44,946 nt of DNA from a bacterium (GCA_017941035.1 JAGAXG010000016.1:1-44946), one strand, 5' to 3'; shown: positions 1 to 8,023, counted from the first letter of the stretch. The notes: generated by a model from the letters alone, not told the origin. Made by a program: numbers and translations.

Positions 1-1
1 A

Positions 2-385
2 GGTGTCATAACTTCTGGTATGGCAATTTACGATACTATGAATCTGATAAAAGCGGATGTTGCAACGATTTGTCTTGGGGAAGCAGCTTCTATGGGCGCA
101 TTTTTACTTTGTTCCGGAGCAAAAGGTAAAAGAATGTCACTTCCACGCTCTAGAATTATGATTCACCAACCATTAGGTGGAGCTCAAGGACAGGCAACTG
201 ACATTGAACTTGAAGCAAAAGAAATCCGCAGAATGAAAGATTTATTAATAGGTATTATTGCAGAAAATTCCGGTCAATCTGTTGATAAAGTCAGAGAAGA
301 TTGCGAAAGAGATCATTACCTTTCTGCATATGAAGCAAAAGATTATGGACTCATTGATAAAGTAGTTGAACCTAATTCTTTATGA
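2..385 (+). CDS. clpP: ATP-dependent Clp protease proteolytic subunit, 5' partial
   Basis: C-terminal two thirds of ClpP; the gene starts before the window and the frame is open from base 2. ClpP is the self-compartmentalised serine protease chamber that degrades proteins unfolded by ClpX or ClpC in the cytosol. All three catalytic residues are visible: Ser in GEAASMGA, His in MIHQPLGG and Asp in ERDHYLSA. The remaining C-terminus ([14 protein letters not shown]) matches the family and looks full length at this end. A strong terminator follows directly, so clpP ends its transcription unit, and no clpX follows it here. Identification is certain. Confidence 0.97.
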   Translation, partial: GVITSGMAIYDTMNLIKADVATICLGEAASMGAFLLCSGAKGKRMSLPRSRIMIHQPLGGAQGQATDIELEAKEIRRMKDLLIGIIAENSGQSVDKVREDCERDHYLSAYEAKDYGLIDKVVEPNSL

Positions 386-414
386 TAGAGCTTTACAAAA
401 CTTAATAAATGTCT

Positions 415-448
415 AAAAACATGCAATTACTTGAGATTGCATGTTTTT
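415..448 (+). terminator. Rho-independent terminator after clpP
   Basis: A perfect 13-bp stem (415-427 with 436-448) around an 8-nt loop. The descending arm ends in five T. It lies 30 nt after the clpP stop. Confidence 0.9.
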
Positions 449-458
449 ATATAATTGT

Positions 459-496
459 AGGTTAGAAAAATTAAAGGTTAGGTTAAAGGTAGGTTA
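459..496 (+). repeat. Short aggtta repeats in the leader of the 502 gene
   Basis: The hexamer AGGTTA occurs at 459-464, 475-480 and 491-496, with a partial GGTTA at 481-485, just before the ATG at 502. The last copy may also serve as the ribosome binding site, since no better Shine-Dalgarno sequence is seen. Function unknown; this could be a small slippage array. Confidence 0.4.
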
Positions 497-501
497 GGAC
501 T

Positions 502-1029
502 ATGGGTATTCTATTATTTAGTGCGCGAGTTCATGACTTGATGCATCGAAAGAGTTCGATACAATATCAACTCGCGAAATTATCGAAAAAATTGAGAGAT
601 ATGCAACAGTATGCAACCATGGTTGGCAACGGGAGTGTCTCAATCGGAGACTTGTTAAGATCACCTGGGTCAATGATGGGAAGATCAATGGCTTATTTGT
701 CATTTGCTCACAACAGTTCGATGCAGTATATGCAGCAAAATGCACCTTATATGCAACAAATGTATATGCAGCAAATGGGCGGGCAGCAAAATCCGCAACA
801 ACAGCAAATGATGAATAATTACATTATGAGAAGTTTATACACTCAAGGAAGAGAACGTGCGGCTCAAATCGAAACTCAAAATTTACACCAAGAGGAAGGC
901 CGTATCGCTCAAGAAAAAGAAAGATTAGAAACAGAACTTCAAGAAGTAACACAAGAACTTAAAGCAGCTAAAGAAGCTCGTGATGCAGACATTAGAGACT
1001 TTGCTCCAAAATACACAGCTTCAGCTTAA
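502..1029 (+). CDS. Gln/Met-rich coiled-coil protein of unknown function
   Basis: I do not recognise this 175-residue protein. Three parts can be seen. Residues 1-65 are a basic, helical N-terminus. Residues 72-108 are a low-complexity block of Met, Gln and Tyr (repeated MQQ units). Residues 115-165 are a charged helix rich in Glu, Lys, Gln and Ala with coiled-coil character. There is no signal peptide or membrane segment, so it is probably cytosolic and oligomeric. It stands alone between the clpP terminator and a convergent terminator, so it is monocistronic. The first 25 codons contain a nested hairpin (524-576) and are richer in CG than the surroundings. It may be lineage-restricted. Confidence 0.75.
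   Translation: MGILLFSARVHDLMHRKSSIQYQLAKLSKKLRDMQQYATMVGNGSVSIGDLLRSPGSMMGRSMAYLSFAHNSSMQYMQQNAPYMQQMYMQQMGGQQNPQQQQMMNNYIMRSLYTQGRERAAQIETQNLHQEEGRIAQEKERLETELQEVTQELKAAKEARDADIRDFAPKYTASA
524..576 (+). other. Nested inverted repeats inside the start of the 502 gene
   Basis: Outer arms CGCGAGTT (524-531) and AACTCGCG (569-576) enclose an inner hairpin ATCGAA (545-550), loop AGAG, TTCGAT (555-560). All arms are perfect. The structure would fold in the mRNA about 20-75 nt after the start codon. It could tune translation or be a binding site; function is not shown. Confidence 0.45.
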
Positions 1030-1074
1030 ATAAATAATAACTTAACTTTATCCTAAATAAACTAACCAACAAAT

Positions 1075-1107
1075 ATTAAGGTCTGAAAAAAATTTTCAGA
1101 CCTTAAT
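1075..1107. terminator. Bidirectional terminator between convergent genes
   Basis: A perfect 15-bp stem (1075-1089 with 1093-1107) with a 3-nt loop and A/T runs on both sides. It serves the plus-strand gene at 502 and the minus-strand fthC. Its right arm overlaps the last codons and stop of fthC, showing how compact the region is. Confidence 0.85.
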
Positions 1108-1599
1108 TATTGTATCAATTTTAATATCAAATTCATCAACCGGCAATTTTTCAATAAAAAGTTCTTTTGGAATAACACAAATTGTTGCAATTTTTGAATT
1201 TTTCAAAAATCTGTCATAATAACCTCCCCCGTAACCAAGACGAAAATTTTGACTATCGGCCATCAAAGCAGGGACAATAATTAAATCCAAAATATCTGAT
1301 TTTACAGGATTAGTACAAGGTTCAAAAATTCCTTGAGATGATTTTACAAAATCTCCATCATTTGGGCAAACTAACAAATTTTCACTTTCAACTCTAGGGA
1401 AATAAAAATTTCTTTTATCTTTTAACAATGGGAGCAAATTTATTTCATATTTTAGAGGGTAATAAAGCATAATATTTTTTGAACTTTGATAAATCATATT
1501 TTCTTTTATTATTTCAATAGCCATTTTAGATTTTTCAAAAGTATTTAATTTTTTTCGAATATTTTTAGCTTTAGCTCGCAAGTCATATTTATTATCCAT
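1096..1599 (-). CDS. fthC: 5-formyltetrahydrofolate cyclo-ligase
   Basis: Converts 5-formyl-THF to 5,10-methenyl-THF with ATP in the folate one-carbon cycle. The frame is open upstream, but I chose the ATG at 1599 (MDNKYDLRAK), giving 167 residues. The upstream extension is hydrophobic, unlike the family, and runs into the divergent cobO. Family signatures: basic N-terminal helix (RAKAKNIRKKL), FYFPRV, IIVPALMAD and the glycine-rich nucleotide loop RLGYGGGYYDRFL. The family usually has 180-200 residues, so this one is slightly short. There is no Shine-Dalgarno sequence. A TATATT box ends 6 nt before the ATG, suggesting a leaderless mRNA. The symbol is also written ygfA/MTHFS. Confidence 0.93.
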   Translation of the reverse strand: MDNKYDLRAKAKNIRKKLNTFEKSKMAIEIIKENMIYQSSKNIMLYYPLKYEINLLPLLKDKRNFYFPRVESENLLVCPNDGDFVKSSQGIFEPCTNPVKSDILDLIIVPALMADSQNFRLGYGGGYYDRFLKNSKIATICVIPKELFIEKLPVDEFDIKIDTIIKV

Positions 1600-1605
1600 G
1601 TTTTT

Positions 1606-1615
1606 AATATATAAT
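1606..1615. promoter_or_regulatory. Shared -10 core of a divergent promoter (fthC / cobO)
   Basis: The 10-mer AATATATAAT reads TATATT on the minus strand (1611-1606), 6 nt before the fthC ATG. It reads TATAAT on the plus strand (1610-1615), 12 nt before the cobO ATG. A minus-strand CTGTCA lies 17 bp upstream of the TATATT as a possible -35. The two start codons are only 28 bp apart, so the -35 elements must lie inside the opposite gene. Confidence 0.5.
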
Positions 1616-1627
1616 AAATTAAGGAAA

Positions 1628-2206
1628 ATGACAGAAAATTCACAAAAAAATTTAATAAATCCTAACTGGGAACAGCACGGATATATACAAGTATACACAG
1701 GTGACGGGAAAGGGAAAACTACTGCTTCGTTAGGACTTGCAATGCGTGCATTGGGACGAGAATGGAAAGTTTTAATAATTATGTTTACAAAAGGCGGAAA
1801 TGATTATGGGGAATTAAATTCTTTTCGCCAGCTTTCAGATAAAATTTCAAATAATCTAACAATTGTTCAAGCGGGTTTAGATAGAATTGTTTATAAAAAC
1901 AATCAATCAGAAGCAGACAATATTGAAATAAAAAAAGGATGGGAACTTGCAAAAAAAGCAATTTTAAATAACGAATATCAACTTATAATTTTGGATGAAG
2001 CTAATATCGCTATTGACATGGGTATTTTAGATATTGATGAAGTCGTTGACACTTTGAAGAAAAAACCTCAAGAACAAGAAATTGTATTAACAGGACGAAA
2101 TGCGCATTCGAAAATTATCAAAATAGCGCATCTCGTTTCTAAAATTGAACCGATTAAACATTATTGGGATATAGGAATTCACGCAAGAAAAGGTATTGAA
2201 TACTAA
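1628..2206 (+). CDS. cobO: Cob(I)yrinic acid a,c-diamide / cob(I)alamin adenosyltransferase
   Basis: Transfers the adenosyl group of ATP to the cobalt of corrinoids to make adenosylcobamide (CobA/CobO/BtuR family). The Walker A loop is GDGKGKTTA near residue 25; further signatures are IILDEAN and the C-terminal VLTGRNAH segment. The first ATG of the open frame is at 1598, overlapping the divergent fthC start. The ATG at 1628, preceded by AAGGA and a TATAAT box, gives MTENSQKN and 192 residues, near the usual 180-200. No other cobamide genes are nearby, so it probably serves salvage. It is tail-to-tail with hpt, with one base between the stops. Confidence 0.95.
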   Translation: MTENSQKNLINPNWEQHGYIQVYTGDGKGKTTASLGLAMRALGREWKVLIIMFTKGGNDYGELNSFRQLSDKISNNLTIVQAGLDRIVYKNNQSEADNIEIKKGWELAKKAILNNEYQLIILDEANIAIDMGILDIDEVVDTLKKKPQEQEIVLTGRNAHSKIIKIAHLVSKIEPIKHYWDIGIHARKGIEY

Positions 2207-2207
2207 T

Positions 2208-2726
2208 TTATCCCGCTATATAAGGTAAATTTCTATATAATTGATCATAATCCAATCCATAACCAACAACAAATTGGTCGCCCACATCAAAACAATAATA
2301 ATCAGGTTTAACATCAACTTTTCTTGTTGTTTTTTTGTCGAGTAAAGAACAAAATTTTAAAGATTTTACATGAAAATTCATATTTATAAAATTTATTAAA
2401 AATTGCGCTGTCAGACCTGTATCGACAATATCCTCAATTATTAAAACATTTTTTTCGTTCAAATCAGGCAATTTAATATCAACGGCATTAACTTTTCCTG
2501 AAGTTACGGTTCCGCCTTCATAACTTGAAAGCCTGATAAACTCTAATTTTACAGGCATATTTAAATGTTTTATAAGATCAGCCGTAAACATTACAGCTCC
2601 TTTTAAAACAGATATTGCAATAACTTCTTCTCCTTTGTATAAATTGTTTAATTCTTTTCCCACTTCGGCAATTCTATTTTGTATTTGTTCTTCACTAAAC
2701 AAAACATTTAAATCTTCAATTTTCAT
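2208..2726 (-). CDS. hpt: Hypoxanthine phosphoribosyltransferase
   Basis: Salvages hypoxanthine and guanine to IMP and GMP using PRPP. The PRPP-binding loop VLIIEDIVDTG (about residues 94-104) is textbook, and the flexible-loop region SSYEGG and C-terminal DVGDQFVVGYGLDYDQLYRNLPYI also match HPRT. Length 172 is typical. Its ATG overlaps the tilS stop by 4 bp (ATGA), implying translational coupling. The tilS-hpt pair is a conserved bacterial gene order. It is the last gene of the minus-strand operon that starts at 7947. Confidence 0.97.
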   Translation of the reverse strand: MKIEDLNVLFSEEQIQNRIAEVGKELNNLYKGEEVIAISVLKGAVMFTADLIKHLNMPVKLEFIRLSSYEGGTVTSGKVNAVDIKLPDLNEKNVLIIEDIVDTGLTAQFLINFINMNFHVKSLKFCSLLDKKTTRKVDVKPDYYCFDVGDQFVVGYGLDYDQLYRNLPYIAG

Positions 2727-4060
2727 TTTTGAATCCTTTCTACTTTAATTATATGCGTTGGTATTGATTTTACTTTTACTTTCTCACTCAAACCAAGCCC
2801 TACGGCCCATAAAATTTCTTTCCCTTGTGCTAAAAATAATAATTCATCTTTCTTATGATTAGGAATTTTCTTTTCATTAAGATATTTTTTTAGCTTTTTA
2901 TGCCCTAACATACCGGCAGGCTGTATAATATCACCATCCCTGCGTGTTCTTAATTCAAAATCAAAATCTAATCCTGAAACATCCACCAAAACAGATTGCC
3001 CATCAGTATCACCCACTCTGTCAGTTTCTGTACTACACTCTGCCACAGTAATAAAAATTCCGTCATCTTCGTATTGCCCTATTTTATTTACATGAATACA
3101 AACTTCTTTTTTTTCTTTTATATTTAACACTTCAATATATTTTGCACTTACAAAAAGCCACTTGTCTGAAGTTATTGAAACAGTTTTACCCGATTTTGAA
3201 TAATTATTTTCTTCAATAAATTTTAAAACTGTCTTAATTCTTTTTTTGTCATAATTTTGAGGAACAAAAGGTGTAATAATATCATACAAAATTTTCATTT
3301 TCATTCCTTTTGAAAGCTGTAAAAATTCAGAGGTCATTATTTTCCCATTTTTGGAAATTTTAAACAAAGTATTTTTCACATATTCATTCAAAAGTTCTGT
3401 TTCATACTTCGCAATTTGAGAAAGAGAATTCAATGAATTAACAATATTTTTATTAATTTCAGCCATATCAGGAAGAATTTTATTTCTTATAAAATTTCTT
3501 TTATGAATATTATCTTTATTCGAACTATCTATATTTGGAATCAAATTATTTTCTTTGCAATAATTTTCAATATCACATCGTTCAATGTCCAAAATTGGGC
3601 GATAATAGATTCCTCGATTTGGAGAAATTCCGCATAATCCCTTTATTCCTGTACCATGCGCAATTCTAAAAATAAGAGTTTCAGCATTATCATTTTTATT
3701 ATGTGCAGTAAAAATAATTTTACTGCCAAATTTTTTAGAACATCTTTCAAAAAATTCATATCTTATATTCCGTGATTCGGTTTCATTTTGAGGAACTGTT
3801 ATTTTTTCACTATAAAATTCTATACCTATGTTTTGACAAAAAATTTTACAATTTTGTTCTTCTCTATCGCTTTCTTCGCCACGCCAATTATGATTTAAGT
3901 GTATCGCAATAATTTTATTTTTTGGACAAATTTTACTCAATGAATGCAAAAGACACATAGAGTCAAACCCGCCTGAAAATGCGACAAGATAAAGTAACTT
4001 AGAATTTTCTAAATCATAATTTCTTAAAAAATTTTTAATACTTAAATGAATTTTATTCAT
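2723..4060 (-). CDS. tilS: tRNA(Ile)-lysidine synthetase
   Basis: Adds lysine to C34 of the CAU-anticodon tRNA-Ile, switching it to AUA decoding; essential in most bacteria. The PP-loop signature SGGFDS is at residues 29-34, followed by IAIHLNHNWRG and FTAHNKNDNAET, which hold ATP and tRNA contacts. A TilS C-terminal domain follows (RRDGDIIQPAGMLGHKKLKKYL). Length 445 fits the long form. ATGA overlaps at both ends (with the Clp N-domain gene upstream and hpt downstream) place it in a coupled operon. It is A-rich, with heavy AUA use expected. Confidence 0.97.
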   Translation of the reverse strand: MNKIHLSIKNFLRNYDLENSKLLYLVAFSGGFDSMCLLHSLSKICPKNKIIAIHLNHNWRGEESDREEQNCKIFCQNIGIEFYSEKITVPQNETESRNIRYEFFERCSKKFGSKIIFTAHNKNDNAETLIFRIAHGTGIKGLCGISPNRGIYYRPILDIERCDIENYCKENNLIPNIDSSNKDNIHKRNFIRNKILPDMAEINKNIVNSLNSLSQIAKYETELLNEYVKNTLFKISKNGKIMTSEFLQLSKGMKMKILYDIITPFVPQNYDKKRIKTVLKFIEENNYSKSGKTVSITSDKWLFVSAKYIEVLNIKEKKEVCIHVNKIGQYEDDGIFITVAECSTETDRVGDTDGQSVLVDVSGLDFDFELRTRRDGDIIQPAGMLGHKKLKKYLNEKKIPNHKKDELLFLAQGKEILWAVGLGLSEKVKVKSIPTHIIKVERIQK

Positions 4061-5409
4061 GAATGTTTTTTTATACCTTCACGAATTTCAAGAACATCAG
4101 TTCCTAATTGTTCTAAAACCTGCATAGCTGTGGATGTTGGTTCCGTAGTAATAGCATAAAGCAAATCCGAAGATTCAATTTTAGTTTTATTAGATTTTTT
4201 AGCATGCTCCCAAGCTGTTTCAAGAACTCGCTTTGCACGTTTAGTAAAAACGACTTCACTGTCAAAATAATCATTGCCTAAACCAATAATTTTTTCTACA
4301 ATAATACGAGCATCGCGTATATTTATTTCAAGCTCTGATAAAACTTGCGCTCCGACACCTGTTGCTTCGCCAATTATACCCAATAAAAACATCTCGGTTC
4401 CAACAACGCCTTTACCTAATCGTCTTGCTTCTTGTTTAGCAAGTCGGAGAATAGTAAGTGTTTCAGGCATTTCTTTTTCAATTGGTTTAATAATTGTATG
4501 TGCAAGATCATCATCACAAATTCCGATATCTTTGAAAATATTATATGCAACACCTTTTTTAGTTTTTAACAGCCCTAAAACCATATGCTCCGGTAAAACT
4601 TCCGAAGATCCGAGTTCTTTAGCAGTCTGCAAAGCTAAACTCATTGCTATAAATGCATTTGGTGTAAAAACTACTTGTCTCCCTTCATATTCAGCACTTC
4701 GAGACTGAACTTTTGAAAGTTTTTCTTCAAAAACTTCCTCTGTTATCCCAAATTGATTAAGGATTGAAGTTAATGATGAAGTTTTGTCCTCTAAAATTGA
4801 TGAAATAATCTGTTCGGTACCAAGAATTTCATAATTCGATGCAGAAAGCTTTGAAACAGCTCGTTCAAAAACTTTAGAAGATTTTTCGTTATCAAACAAC
4901 GAATCCGTTTCTTGAGTCAAGTCAATTTCAGGCTCTTTATTTTCATCAACTTCAGGATGAAAATCTTTTTTAACTTTCCGTTGAACAAGTTTTTCAATTA
5001 ATGGGCGTGATTTATCAATATCAAAACCAAGATTTTCTAAATATTGAGATATTTTTGAATGCTTGTCATTAATAACTGCAAGAACAAGATGTTCATAGTG
5101 AACAGTTGAATCACCTGATACATCAACCAAATTCATAGTACATTGCAAGATTCTTTTGAAATCTTCACTGAAAGGAATTGATGAAGTCATATCCGCTTCT
5201 TCAATATTTAATGTCATGTAAATTTCTTTAGCAAGCCTTTCATAAGTAATGTCATAAGAATTAAAAATCTTAGAACAAAATCCTTTTGTTTCTTTTACCA
5301 CAGCAAGTAAAAGATGCTCTGACAAAACTTTATCAGAATGATCATAAATTGCTATATTTTGAGCTTCTACAATTACATTAAGCGCTTTTTCAGTAAATTT
5401 TTCAAACAA
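4057..5409 (-). CDS. Clp N-terminal repeat-domain protein without an ATPase module
   Basis: Residues 1-145 match the ClpA/ClpC N-terminal substrate and adaptor-binding domain (MFEKFTEKALNVIVEAQ, LSEHLLLAVV, YEHLVLAVI). Similar helical repeats recur at about 180-240, 247-310, 316-375 and 383-445 (GTEQIISSIL, PEHMVLGLLK, GTEMFLLGII, SSDLLYAI). There is no Walker A or B and no AAA+ domain, so it cannot unfold proteins. It may act as an adaptor, decoy or scaffold for Clp. Translation starts at TTG (5409) behind AAGAGGAT, and the opening MFEKFTEKA supports this start. It overlaps tilS by 4 bp. The function is inferred from domains only. Confidence 0.85.
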   Translation of the reverse strand: MFEKFTEKALNVIVEAQNIAIYDHSDKVLSEHLLLAVVKETKGFCSKIFNSYDITYERLAKEIYMTLNIEEADMTSSIPFSEDFKRILQCTMNLVDVSGDSTVHYEHLVLAVINDKHSKISQYLENLGFDIDKSRPLIEKLVQRKVKKDFHPEVDENKEPEIDLTQETDSLFDNEKSSKVFERAVSKLSASNYEILGTEQIISSILEDKTSSLTSILNQFGITEEVFEEKLSKVQSRSAEYEGRQVVFTPNAFIAMSLALQTAKELGSSEVLPEHMVLGLLKTKKGVAYNIFKDIGICDDDLAHTIIKPIEKEMPETLTILRLAKQEARRLGKGVVGTEMFLLGIIGEATGVGAQVLSELEINIRDARIIVEKIIGLGNDYFDSEVVFTKRAKRVLETAWEHAKKSNKTKIESSDLLYAITTEPTSTAMQVLEQLGTDVLEIREGIKKHS

Positions 5410-5421
5410 AACTAAATCCTC

Positions 5422-5694
5422 TTATTCTTCGTCTTCTTCATATTCATCTTCAAGATTTTCGATATAATTTGAAACTCGTTCAAACTCATCATCATCTTCG
5501 ATAGTTTCAAAAATGCTTTCACCGTCTTCTTCGGTATATTTCATAACTGTCATTTCAGAATTATCACTCGCATCTTCTTCAAGCAAAATTGCATACTGAC
5601 TCCCATCGAATTCAATTATATCATATAACTCGCATTTGATAGTATTGCCTTCATCATCAGTAATTTCAATCAAATTGTTTTCTTCTTCTGTCAT
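5422..5694 (-). CDS. DUF1292 family acidic protein (YrzB-like)
   Basis: A 90-residue, strongly acidic protein. The family pattern is seen: ITDDEGNTIKCELYDIIEFDGSQYAILL, i.e. a small beta domain, then an acidic tail ending in EDEYEEDEE. The function of DUF1292 is unknown. It sits directly after ruvX, the same order (RuvX then YrzB-type) found in many Firmicutes, which supports the assignment. A good ribosome binding site (AGGAGA) precedes the ATG. It is part of the overlapping minus-strand operon and likely cytosolic. Confidence 0.85.
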   Translation of the reverse strand: MTEEENNLIEITDDEGNTIKCELYDIIEFDGSQYAILLEEDASDNSEMTVMKYTEEDGESIFETIEDDDEFERVSNYIENLEDEYEEDEE

Positions 5695-5703
5695 AATTAT
5701 CTC

Positions 5704-6108
5704 CTATCTTTTACGTGCTAAATATTGTTCCAGTATAATACAAGCACTCTCAATATCAACAAGTCCTTTATCTTTTCTAAAATCTATTTTTTTATTTCTT
5801 AAATTTTCTTCTGCAGTATCAGATGTAAGCCTTTCATCTTCAAAAATTACTTCATATCCTTTAATTTTAGAAGCAAAAGCCACACAATTATCAGCCTGAA
5901 AACCTTTTGAACCATCCATATTCAAAGGCAATCCGACTACAATTTTTTCTACATGATTTTCTTTAGCTATTTTATCAATAACTTCAAGCGCTTTATTTTC
6001 AGGTTCACGCGATATATAAGAATGACCTGAAGCTAGCATCAAAAGGTAGTCACTTAAAGCGATCCCAATTCTTTTTGTTCCTATATCCAGCGCCATTACC
6101 TTATACAT
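5704..6108 (-). CDS. ruvX: Putative Holliday junction resolvase / pre-16S rRNA nuclease
   Basis: YqgF/RuvX family, RNase H fold. It is known to finish the 5' end of 16S rRNA in E. coli and is annotated as a Holliday junction resolvase. Signatures are ALDIGTKRIGIALSD (first catalytic Asp), VVGLPLNMDGS, FEDERLTS (catalytic Glu) and VDIESACIILEQYL (last Asp). Length 134 is normal. Its ATG lies 1 nt after the stop of the HEAT-like gene, so the two are probably coupled. All catalytic acids appear intact. Confidence 0.95.
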   Translation of the reverse strand: MYKVMALDIGTKRIGIALSDYLLMLASGHSYISREPENKALEVIDKIAKENHVEKIVVGLPLNMDGSKGFQADNCVAFASKIKGYEVIFEDERLTSDTAEENLRNKKIDFRKDKGLVDIESACIILEQYLARKR

Positions 6109-6109
6109 C

Positions 6110-7693
6110 CTATTTCACCCATTTATTTTCTATATAAGAAATTTTATTTAAAATTTCTTCATTTGTAAAATTTAAATTATTCAAATCTTTATTATATTTT
6201 ATTGTTATCAGATATTCATAAATACTTCGTTTTAAAATTTCTACCAGAAATTTTTCAACTAAATTTTCATCAAAAGTAAGCCCGTATATTTTTTCTGCTT
6301 CATCTTCTTTCCCAAGTTCATATTTAATATAGGCGCAATAATATATTTTTTTTATCCAACCGGCTTTTTCTTCAGGATAAAATACAATATCTTTATATTT
6401 TTCGACTATATAATCTAAATCATCTGAATTTTTTAATTCTTCAAGCAATTGTTCAAATTCATCACTATAATTTTTATCTAAAAACCAGTGTGTGGAAATT
6501 TTCATTTTTTGAATTTCATTAAAAATACTTTCATCTGAACTAATTGGAACAAGCTTTTCTTTTAATATTTGTTCTATTAATTTTTCATCATAATCAATAT
6601 CTACTAAAAGATTTTTCCAGCACACATATTCGTAAGGTAATTTCCAATCTTTAGAATGCTGAATTGTAGTAATCTCAGAATTATAAAGAATAGTTTTGAA
6701 AACTTCCGGTTTTAAACTCGCAACTTTCTCATCGCAAAGGAACTTTTCTAAAATTTTATCACATTCAAACTGAGAAATTTCAAAAAAACCAAAACAATCC
6801 TTTATCCCTGTTTCAATATTTATAACAATAGAAATAAATCTTATTTTTTCATTATCAGCTAACCTTGTACATATCATAGCCATATCTCCACGCCCATCCG
6901 GATACGTAAGATAGAATTTATCAGGTTTACTGTTAGACAAAATTTTAGAATAAAATTCTTTTGTATTATCAGTTCTAATTCCGGACATTTTTATAGAAGC
7001 AAGACTCCTTCTAATTTCTTGATTTAGTTCACCTTTAGAAATTTTATTCATTTTCTCAAGAATGTGAAGTGCTAATTGTGATTTTGTATCGGCAAGAAGT
7101 TTAAGAGCTTCTCTACCAACAGCACTGTTAGGAGAACTCACAAAAACAGGAATTAATATATTTGCTAATGCATCATCAGAAAAATCTCTCCCGAAAGAAT
7201 TTATCAAAGTAATTTTATCTTCCACATTTAAAGATGCCATAAAATCCATAAAGTCAATTTGAACTTCAGGATTAATTATTGCCGAGTTTAAAAGTTGGCG
7301 TGTACTTTCATCAAGAATTTCATCTGCATCATCCAAATATTGCGAACATTCCTCGTAAGACCAGTCAGCATCCCATTCTCTTAATAGATTTATTATTGTA
7401 ATTTTAACTTCACTTTGCAAAGATTTATTATTTAGAGCTTCCCACAATTTTGAAATCAATTCTTCCTTAGGTACAAAATGCTCCAACAGAAAACAAATAA
7501 TTGGGATTTTATTAGAAGTTGAATTTATAAGCTCCTTAAATAAAAGTTTTGAAATAACAGTTTTATCCTCTTGAGAATTAAGTATGTCAATCTCAGACAA
7601 ACAACCTTGAATATCTTCCACAGAATTAATCTTAGAAAGCAAAGTCGTCAAAAGAGATTTTAATTCAAAAGGATTTAACTGTTTAATTTTCAT
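6110..7693 (-). CDS. Large helical (HEAT-like) protein of unknown function
   Basis: I do not recognise this 527-residue protein. It is almost entirely helical. Paired helices in the first 270 residues resemble HEAT/ARM repeats (SNKIPIICFLLEHFVPKEEL, GREALKLLADTKSQLALHIL, then LNQEIRRSLASIK). A more globular part follows (KFYLTYPDGRGDMAMICTRL) and a Lys/Glu-rich C-terminus. There is no signal peptide, membrane segment or catalytic motif. Its ATG overlaps the stop of the zinc-finger gene by 4 bp, and ruvX follows after 1 nt. HEAT repeats usually mediate protein binding, so it may be a scaffold working with the two Clp-like proteins of the operon; this is inference. Confidence 0.7.
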   Translation of the reverse strand: MKIKQLNPFELKSLLTTLLSKINSVEDIQGCLSEIDILNSQEDKTVISKLLFKELINSTSNKIPIICFLLEHFVPKEELISKLWEALNNKSLQSEVKITIINLLREWDADWSYEECSQYLDDADEILDESTRQLLNSAIINPEVQIDFMDFMASLNVEDKITLINSFGRDFSDDALANILIPVFVSSPNSAVGREALKLLADTKSQLALHILEKMNKISKGELNQEIRRSLASIKMSGIRTDNTKEFYSKILSNSKPDKFYLTYPDGRGDMAMICTRLADNEKIRFISIVINIETGIKDCFGFFEISQFECDKILEKFLCDEKVASLKPEVFKTILYNSEITTIQHSKDWKLPYEYVCWKNLLVDIDYDEKLIEQILKEKLVPISSDESIFNEIQKMKISTHWFLDKNYSDEFEQLLEELKNSDDLDYIVEKYKDIVFYPEEKAGWIKKIYYCAYIKYELGKEDEAEKIYGLTFDENLVEKFLVEILKRSIYEYLITIKYNKDLNNLNFTNEEILNKISYIENKWVK

Positions 7694-7947
7694 TTCGCCT
7701 TACCCCAAAAAGCGTCAAGGATTTGTCTTGCCTCTGCAGAAGGCATTCTATCTTGAAGAATTAAATATTGAACTGCAATCATAGTACATTCCGAGCAAAT
7801 ATTAACTCCAGGTCCTTGAATCATTTTTATAACCTGAGTATTAGGACGCCCGCAAAAACTACAATATACCAATTCATTAGAAGATTCTTCTTTATGATCA
7901 TTTTGTTTTTTCTTTGAACCAAGACTAACCACTTTTTCTTCTGACAT
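7690..7947 (-). CDS. Stand-alone ClpX-type C4 zinc-finger protein
   Basis: An 85-residue protein. Residues about 28-55 match the N-terminal zinc-binding domain of ClpX: CSFCGRPNTQVIKMIQGP, then ICSECTMIA, giving four cysteines (CxxC...CxxC). The AAA+ part of ClpX is absent and the gene ends normally, so this is not a frameshifted clpX. In ClpX this domain dimerises and binds adaptors and substrates. I chose the ATG at 7947 because AAAAGGAG lies just upstream; the longer frame (8001) would start in the promoter of the divergent gene. It heads the operon that continues to hpt. Confidence 0.88.
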   Translation of the reverse strand: MSEEKVVSLGSKKKQNDHKEESSNELVYCSFCGRPNTQVIKMIQGPGVNICSECTMIAVQYLILQDRMPSAEARQILDAFWGKAK

Positions 7948-7994
7948 ATAATTCTCCTTTTTTACACGACTATTGTAACTTAAATTAATCAAAT

Positions 7995-8023
7995 TTGCCA
8001 TATTTTTATTATTAAATTATAAT
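7995..8023 (+). promoter_or_regulatory. Sigma-70 promoter for the TPR lipoprotein-lgt unit
   Basis: TTGCCA (7995-8000), exactly 17 bp, then TATAAT (8018-8023). The start codon at 8053 follows after a leader with AGAAAGGG. This is close to consensus. Confidence 0.75.

Noticed and set aside
4274-4708. 144-codon plus-strand frame
   Set aside because: It lies wholly opposite the Clp N-domain gene, with no start signal and a Ser/Ile-rich shadow composition.
7948-8001. Longer N-terminus of the zinc-finger protein
   Set aside because: It would run through the promoter of the divergent TPR gene; the ATG at 7947 has a far better start signal.
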